Source of the DNA: Aquimarina sp. Aq107
GTDB lineage: Bacteria; Bacteroidota; Bacteroidia; Flavobacteriales; Flavobacteriaceae
DNA length: 64,000 nt
Assembly: GCF_943733665.1 (NCBI RefSeq)
Contig: NZ_OX030782.1
Location: 4,388,501 to 4,452,500, forward strand
Reading direction: 5' to 3'
Notes under the pieces: generated by a model
Databases searched by the model: none
What the model saw: the letters and a program-made list of their open reading frames with translations, nothing else
What the model was told of the DNA's origin: nothing
Shown: piece by piece, positions 59,609 through 64,000 of the stretch
How the letters are laid out: each line of letters begins with the position of its first letter
Numbering within the stretch: position 1 is the first letter of the stretch
Made by a program: the position numbers and the translations under genes

Positions 59609-60088
59609 TTACATCTTCGAAACAAATGCATTTAATCCATGTTCGTCCATCTGCACAACCTGCCAACCTTCTAGGATTTTAGCGCCACTTTTTAGATAAA
59701 AATTAACTGCGGGTTTATTCCAATCCAGGACATTCCACTCTACTCTTTTTACACCTTTCTCCTTTCCGTACTGCATAACTCTTTTATATAAAGCCATTCC
59801 AATACCAGAACCCCTCATAGACTCTCTAACAATTAAGTCCTCTAGATGCACAGTTCTTCCTTTCCAAGTAGAAAACCTAAAATACACCAATGCTAAACCT
59901 ACTAACTCATTATTAATTTCTGCCACAAAACAATGAAACAATGGTTTTTCTCCAAAGCCTTCATTAATCAGATCCTCTACCGTCACTTCTACAGCATCAG
60001 GTTCTTTTTCAAAAAGAGCTAATTCTTCAATTAATGTAAGTGCTTGAGGCATATCCTCTGCTACAGCATCTCTTATTATATAGTCCAT
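59609..60088 (-). CDS. GNAT acetyltransferase (spermidine/thialysine type)
   Basis: 159 aa. Acetyl-CoA loop RGSGIGMALYKRVM, the conserved LEDLIVRESMRG, and a C-terminal WNVLDWNKPAVNFYLKSGAK. This pattern is that of SSAT-like (spermidine/spermine or thialysine) N-acetyltransferases. The actual acceptor is unknown. Same strand as aspartate kinase and upstream of it. Confidence 0.88.
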   Translation of the reverse strand: MDYIIRDAVAEDMPQALTLIEELALFEKEPDAVEVTVEDLINEGFGEKPLFHCFVAEINNELVGLALVYFRFSTWKGRTVHLEDLIVRESMRGSGIGMALYKRVMQYGKEKGVKRVEWNVLDWNKPAVNFYLKSGAKILEGWQVVQMDEHGLNAFVSKM

Positions 60089-60235
60089 AAGTCAAAAGTT
60101 TATCAAAACTATAAAATATGTATTAGAAACCAGACAATTTTGTAATCTTATAGTAATCTAATTTTGGTTTTACTAATTCTTAAAAAAGTTTCACAAATTA
60201 CGGTTACGAAAACGTTTTAGTTATTTAAAAAATAA

Positions 60236-60243
60236 TATTTTTG
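60236..60243 (+). promoter_or_regulatory. -7 box upstream of fbp
   Basis: TATTTTTG fits TAnnTTTG. It lies inside the longest fbp frame, which supports the start at 60265. Confidence 0.5.
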
Positions 60244-60264
60244 CAGAAATTCAACACAACCAAA

Positions 60265-61275
60265 ATGGCCAGAAAAAACCAAACCTTAGGAGAATTTATT
60301 ATCGAAAACCAAAAAGATTTTCCATACGCTAGTGGAGAACTTTCTCGATTGATCAATTCAATTCGACTAGCTGCAAAAATGGTAAACCATGAAGTAAACA
60401 AAGCCGGTTTGGTTGATATTACTGGTGCAATTGGCGAAACTAATATACAAGGCGAAGACCAACAAAAACTTGATGTACTAGCTAATGAAACCTTTATCAA
60501 TACACTAACAAATCGAGAAATCGTTTGTGGTATTGCTTCTGAAGAAAATGATGACTTCATCACAATAAAAGGACAAAAGAGCGATCATAGAAACAATTAT
60601 GTAGTACTTATGGATCCATTGGATGGTAGTTCTAACATAGATGTTAACGTTTCTGTAGGAACAATTTTTTCGATTTACAGAAGAGTTACTCCAACAGGAA
60701 CGCCTGTTACTATGGAAGATTTCTTACAACCTGGTAATTTACAAGTTGCTGCTGGATATATTATTTACGGAACATCTACTATGCTGGTATATACTACTGG
60801 CCACGGTGTTAATGGATTTACATTAAACCCAGCTTTGGGTACATATTACTTATCACACCCAAACATGACTTTTCCTGAAGACGGAAACATTTACTCTGTA
60901 AACGAAGGAAACTATATTCATTTCCCACAAGGTATAAAAGATTACATTAAGTACTGTCAAGAAGAAAAACAGGATCGTCCATATACATCCAGATATATAG
61001 GTTCCTTAGTTAGTGATATTCATCGTAATATGATAAAAGGCGGAATTTATATGTATCCTAGTACTTCTAAATCTCCAAACGGAAAACTTCGTTTACTTTA
61101 CGAATGTAATCCAATGGCTTTTATTGCAGAACAAGCAGGTGGATCAGCAAGTGATGGGTTTAGAAGGATTTTAGAAATAAAACCTACAGAATTACATGAA
61201 CGTACTCCATTTATATGTGGTAGTAAAAATATGGTTTCGAAAGTAGAGTCATTTATGAAAAGTTCTGAATCCTAA
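60265..61275 (+). CDS. fbp: Fructose-1,6-bisphosphatase, class I
   Basis: 336 aa, gluconeogenesis. Metal and substrate motifs: CGIASEEND, then VVLMDPLDGSSNIDVNVSVG and the C-terminal RLLYECNPMAFIAEQAGG. The frame opens with TTG at 60241, but the -7 promoter box overlaps it, so ATG 60265 (MARKNQTLGEFII) is the start. Class I FBPase length is normal. Confidence 0.95.
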   Translation: MARKNQTLGEFIIENQKDFPYASGELSRLINSIRLAAKMVNHEVNKAGLVDITGAIGETNIQGEDQQKLDVLANETFINTLTNREIVCGIASEENDDFITIKGQKSDHRNNYVVLMDPLDGSSNIDVNVSVGTIFSIYRRVTPTGTPVTMEDFLQPGNLQVAAGYIIYGTSTMLVYTTGHGVNGFTLNPALGTYYLSHPNMTFPEDGNIYSVNEGNYIHFPQGIKDYIKYCQEEKQDRPYTSRYIGSLVSDIHRNMIKGGIYMYPSTSKSPNGKLRLLYECNPMAFIAEQAGGSASDGFRRILEIKPTELHERTPFICGSKNMVSKVESFMKSSES

Positions 61276-61582
61276 ACACATCAATTTTACTTAGGGTATA
61301 ATTTATTTATAACTATTAGCCAAATAGTTAGATAATCGTATTTATAAAAAAAGGCTTATGAATAGATTGATTGCAATTAATTTTCACTAATCTTGCAATT
61401 AAACAATAAAAACAAAAGAGTTTCTCCCTCCAACCAATCATTAAAACTCTATAAATTAAACGTATTACATTTGTTGTAAAAGCAAGTAACTTTAACATTA
61501 TTGTTCTGTGAACTCTTATTTTTAATGTTTTTTATGTTAAATTTACCTGAAGCTCATAGAACAACAATATAAATTACCAAAA
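61276..61582. other. Regulatory intergenic region before the GTPase module
   Basis: No gene. It contains the hairpin AACTATT-AGCC-AAATAGTT near 61311-61329, which has no T tail, and a direct repeat TTGCAATTAA at 61371 and 61393 (22 bp apart, two helical turns). This would suit a dimeric regulator of the coiled-coil/GTPase operon. Confidence 0.5.
61371..61402 (+). repeat. Two-turn direct repeat TTGCAATTAA
   Basis: Exact 10-bp copies at 61371-61380 and 61393-61402, 180 bp upstream of the next gene. Candidate activator site; no known motif is implied. Confidence 0.5.
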
Positions 61583-61933
61583 ATGGCCAAAGAAAATAAA
61601 GCTGCGCAAGAACAAGTGGTAAATGATCCTTCTTCAAAAATAGAGGCAATAAAAAATCTAATATTTGGGGAAAACATTGCTGCATATAACTCTGAATTTG
61701 ACTCAGTTAAAAAGGATATTTCTTCTAAGAAAAAGGAGCTTGAAGATTTTATTGAAGATACTCGAAAAGAATTAAATCAGGCAATTGACAATCTTAGCAC
61801 TGATATAAATATTAGAATTACTGAATTAGAAGATAATTTAGCTGATAAGGTAGAAATGTTAGATAACAAAAAGGTTGATAGAAAAACATTAGGTGATCTT
61901 TTGATCGCTATGGGAGAAAAAATAAATAAATAG
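61583..61933 (+). CDS. Coiled-coil protein of the GTPase module
   Basis: 116 aa, hydrophilic, predicted long coiled coil from about 40 to 100 (KKELEDFIEDTRKELNQAID, heptad Leu/Ile). No membrane segment. It may tether or scaffold the adaptor and GTPase encoded after it (20 nt gap). Function unknown. Confidence 0.75.
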   Translation: MAKENKAAQEQVVNDPSSKIEAIKNLIFGENIAAYNSEFDSVKKDISSKKKELEDFIEDTRKELNQAIDNLSTDINIRITELEDNLADKVEMLDNKKVDRKTLGDLLIAMGEKINK

Positions 61934-61953
61934 TAATCTGTTTATCCAACCAT

Positions 61954-62778
61954 ATGGAAGAACAGGATAAATTAAAAATTCTTAAAGAACTTCTTCTTAC
62001 TGAAGAGAAGGAGTATGCGGATTCTATTGCCAAAAAAGTTGATGAATTAAGTAAAATAGTTTATCAAAAACAGGAATTATCTCACAAAGTAGATCCCATT
62101 ATAGATGACAAATTAGAACAATTTGTCGAAGAAATTCCGAAAACATTAGGCCCAACAATTACTGAAGCTTTAAAGGAAGAAATTAAAAATTCTCAAGACG
62201 CAGTTGTAGAAGCCTTATTTCCAATCATCGGGAAGATGATTAAGAAGTACATTGCTCATGAAATGAAGCTATTGAGTGAAAATATAAATAGAAAAACTAG
62301 ACAAGCTTTCTCATTTAAAAATTGGTTTAAAAGAACAAAAGCAAGAGCACAAGGAATTAGTGATGGTGATCTTGCAATAACTGACTATGCCAAACCTAGA
62401 TTGATACAAATGTTTGTCATCGAAAAAGATTCGGGATTATTAATTACAGATTATAGTCCTTTATCTGATAATGCAGTAGATAAAGATATGGTCGCAGGCA
62501 TGTTAACTGCTATAAAAAGTTTTGTAGAAGATGCTTTTCAAGGAGGAAATCAAAACCTAGAAACCATAGAATACGAATTGTACACAATACATATACAGAA
62601 TTTTTATTCGTATTATATTGCCGCTGTAATATCTGGTGCGTATAATGTGATGTTTAAGGAAGTTTTAGAAGATCAAATTATTAACTTTGCGCAAGAGCAC
62701 ATTTCTAAAAGAGATCTAGAAAATAGTGAGCTGTTTACTAAAAAATTAAAAAAACATTTTGAAGATGAAATTGTCTAA
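61954..62778 (+). CDS. Longin/roadblock-like adaptor protein
   Basis: 274 aa. The N-terminal helical part includes DAVVEALFPIIGKMIKKYIA and FSFKNWFKRTKARAQGISDG, a stretch I recall from OmpA-annotated proteins linked to small GTPases. The C-terminal part (LIQMFVIEKDSGLLITDYSP, DMVAGMLTAIKSFVEDAF, YYIAAVISGAYN) looks like the longin or roadblock/LC7 fold. Roadblock and longin proteins are partners or regulators of Ras-like GTPases (e.g. MglB). The stop overlaps the GTPase start by 14 nt, so they are coupled. Confidence 0.65.
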   Translation: MEEQDKLKILKELLLTEEKEYADSIAKKVDELSKIVYQKQELSHKVDPIIDDKLEQFVEEIPKTLGPTITEALKEEIKNSQDAVVEALFPIIGKMIKKYIAHEMKLLSENINRKTRQAFSFKNWFKRTKARAQGISDGDLAITDYAKPRLIQMFVIEKDSGLLITDYSPLSDNAVDKDMVAGMLTAIKSFVEDAFQGGNQNLETIEYELYTIHIQNFYSYYIAAVISGAYNVMFKEVLEDQIINFAQEHISKRDLENSELFTKKLKKHFEDEIV

Positions 62779-63256
62779 AAAAGTAGTGCTTTTAGGACAC
62801 TTTGGTGTAGGAAAAACGTCATTATTCAGACGTTTTATTGATGATGAATTTTCTGAAGACTATAAAGTTACTTTAGGTGTTCAGATACAAAAGAAAGTTA
62901 TCGAAATGCCAGATGGACGAGAACTTTCTATGATCATTTGGGATACCGAAGGGCATACGGACATAGAAGATACCAGAAAATCATATCTTTTGGGATCCAA
63001 TGCCTTTATTTATGTATTTGATCTTACTCGGATTGACACCTATAAAGACCTCAATCAAGATTTAAAATATCTTTCTAAAAATCACCCTAAAGTGACAGTT
63101 AAGGTTATTGGTAATAAGCTAGATCTGGTAAATGAGAAAGAAATAACAAAAACGTTTGAAGAACTAAACATAACTGTTGATTGTTTAACCAGTGCAAAAA
63201 CCAATAAAAATGTACAAAATTTCTTTGCACGTCTTGCTGAGGAAATAACTGCATAG
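62765..63256 (+). CDS. Ras/Rab-like small GTPase
   Basis: 163 aa from ATG 62765; a TTG at 62759 is less likely. G1 LLGHFGVGKTSLF, G3 IIWDTEGHTD (DTEG in place of DTAG, so no catalytic Gln of the Ras type), G4 VIGNKLDLV and G5 CLTSAKT. Such single-domain bacterial GTPases of the MglA/Rup type control polarity or motility. Downstream of an adaptor and before a histidine kinase. Confidence 0.9.
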   Translation: MKLSKKVVLLGHFGVGKTSLFRRFIDDEFSEDYKVTLGVQIQKKVIEMPDGRELSMIIWDTEGHTDIEDTRKSYLLGSNAFIYVFDLTRIDTYKDLNQDLKYLSKNHPKVTVKVIGNKLDLVNEKEITKTFEELNITVDCLTSAKTNKNVQNFFARLAEEITA

Positions 63257-63260
63257 TACT

Positions 63261-64000
63261 ATGACATATCAAGAAGAAAAGCTACTCTTTAATCAAAAAA
63301 CGCAGTGCACAATCGTTCAACACGATGGAACAATTAAAGAAACTGATGGTAATATTTTTAAATGGAAAATAGGAACATCTATCTATGATGCGCATCCGTT
63401 TTTTGAAATTATAAAAGGTTTTATTGAGATTTTTGAGCAAGAAGAGACTATCTATAATTTTCCTTGTATTCACTTGGAAGAAAAGAAACTTGATAAAATA
63501 TGTGATATCACAATTAAAATAAATACTGAAGAAGTTGTTATTCTATTGTTTGATTACTCAAACAAGTATTATGAACTTAATAAAATAGCACAACAAAAAA
63601 ACGAGTCTATTCTAAGGGCCAAAGAGTTAGAACTTAAAAATCAGTATTTACTTGATAAAGAAAAGTTTAAAAATAGTTTTATAGCCAACATTAATCATGA
63701 AATCAGGACACCTTTGACAGGTATTTTAGGTTTTATCGAGGTATTAGAAAAAACAAATTTAAATTTTGAACAAGAAGAGTTAGCTAGAATTATAAAGAGA
63801 CAAAGCATACACCTCAACGCTCTTATAGAGGATATGGTAGATATTTCTAAAATAGAGTCTGGCAAAATAAAAATTATAGACGAAAGATTTCTATTTATTA
63901 ACCTTGTAGAAGGATTCGAAGAAACATACGCTAAACTTGCAGAAGAAAAAGGAATCGAATTCGAAACGTATATAGATCCTAGTATTCAGGAATATCTTAT
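63261..64000 (+). CDS. Histidine kinase, 3' end beyond the window
   Basis: At least 246 codons from ATG 63261, four bases after the GTPase stop, open to the window end. An N-terminal sensor-like part (about 1-110, with strands such as NIFKWKIGTSIYDAHPFFEI; possibly PAS-like), then the HisKA phosphoacceptor region FIANINHEIRTPLTGILGFI and helix 2 with DMVDISKIESGKI. The HATPase lies outside. No membrane segment, so probably cytoplasmic, perhaps controlled by the GTPase. Confidence 0.85.
   Translation, partial: MTYQEEKLLFNQKTQCTIVQHDGTIKETDGNIFKWKIGTSIYDAHPFFEIIKGFIEIFEQEETIYNFPCIHLEEKKLDKICDITIKINTEEVVILLFDYSNKYYELNKIAQQKNESILRAKELELKNQYLLDKEKFKNSFIANINHEIRTPLTGILGFIEVLEKTNLNFEQEELARIIKRQSIHLNALIEDMVDISKIESGKIKIIDERFLFINLVEGFEETYAKLAEEKGIEFETYIDPSIQEYL

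Noticed and set aside
1..64000. CRISPR arrays, rRNA genes, prophage structural genes
   Set aside because: No regularly spaced repeats, rRNA sequence or phage proteins were seen anywhere in the window.

Overview
The window is a chromosomal segment of a marine-type flavobacterium (Bacteroidota, Flavobacteriaceae). The lines of evidence are low-GC core genes, TAnnTTTG-type -7 promoter boxes instead of Shine-Dalgarno-led starts, BfmA-type mobilization and HTTM proteins, GG-leader small peptides, DUF4286 and a flavobacterial structured leader on serS. Aquimarina or a close relative is possible, but the genus is an inference.

Region 1 (about 1-18.9 kb) is a visibly more GC-rich detoxification cluster. 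A sigma54 activator with four GAF domains (minus strand) faces a near-consensus -24/-12 promoter at 4541. That promoter precedes a long plus-strand series: a small helical protein, a DJ-1/PfpI protein, OsmC, a YdcZ-type transporter, SnoaL-like proteins, an F420-type NAD-binding reductase, an RND tripartite efflux pump (outer-membrane factor frameshifted in an A8 run), an epoxide hydrolase, DUF4440 proteins, two SDRs lacking the usual catalytic residues, and a bestrophin. Remnants (duplicated DUF4440 tail, 2Fe-2S subunit tail) show past rearrangement.

Region 2 (19.0-24.6 kb) is a decayed mobile-element zone: a truncated serine hydrolase fused to a truncated BfmA mobilization gene, structured non-coding DNA, a RadC-like gene, ssb, and an alpha/beta hydrolase split by an IS110-family element whose long 3' flank may encode a bridge RNA. 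It ends at tRNA-Leu(CAA) with a second, half tRNA-Leu beside it. I read 1-24.4 kb as a genomic island at a tRNA gene.

Region 3 (24.7-32.0 kb) is core: prs, rplY, pth, ribF, an HTTM protein, a TPR histidine kinase and an M23 peptidase.

Region 4 (32.1-38.9 kb) is the most unusual part. Three Cys-rich GG-leader peptides (two nearly identical in sequence plan) share a 34-bp leader element able to form a pseudoknot. They flank a membrane-anchored TPR-CHAT protease and a lipoprotein, divergent from an ECF-type sigma factor and its putative TPR anti-sigma. A spaced direct repeat and an orphan terminator follow in a gene-free stretch.

Region 5 (39-61.3 kb) is mainly housekeeping: serS with a structured leader, rsmA, mgtE, a thioesterase frameshifted in an A8 run, a Tat-type oxidoreductase, a 2-hydroxyacid dehydrogenase, an ars operon without a permease, MscS, an OlsF-like double acyltransferase, aspartate kinase and fbp.

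Region 6 (61.3-64 kb) holds a Ras/Rab-like GTPase module: a coiled-coil protein, a longin/roadblock-like adaptor, the GTPase, and a histidine kinase cut by the window end.
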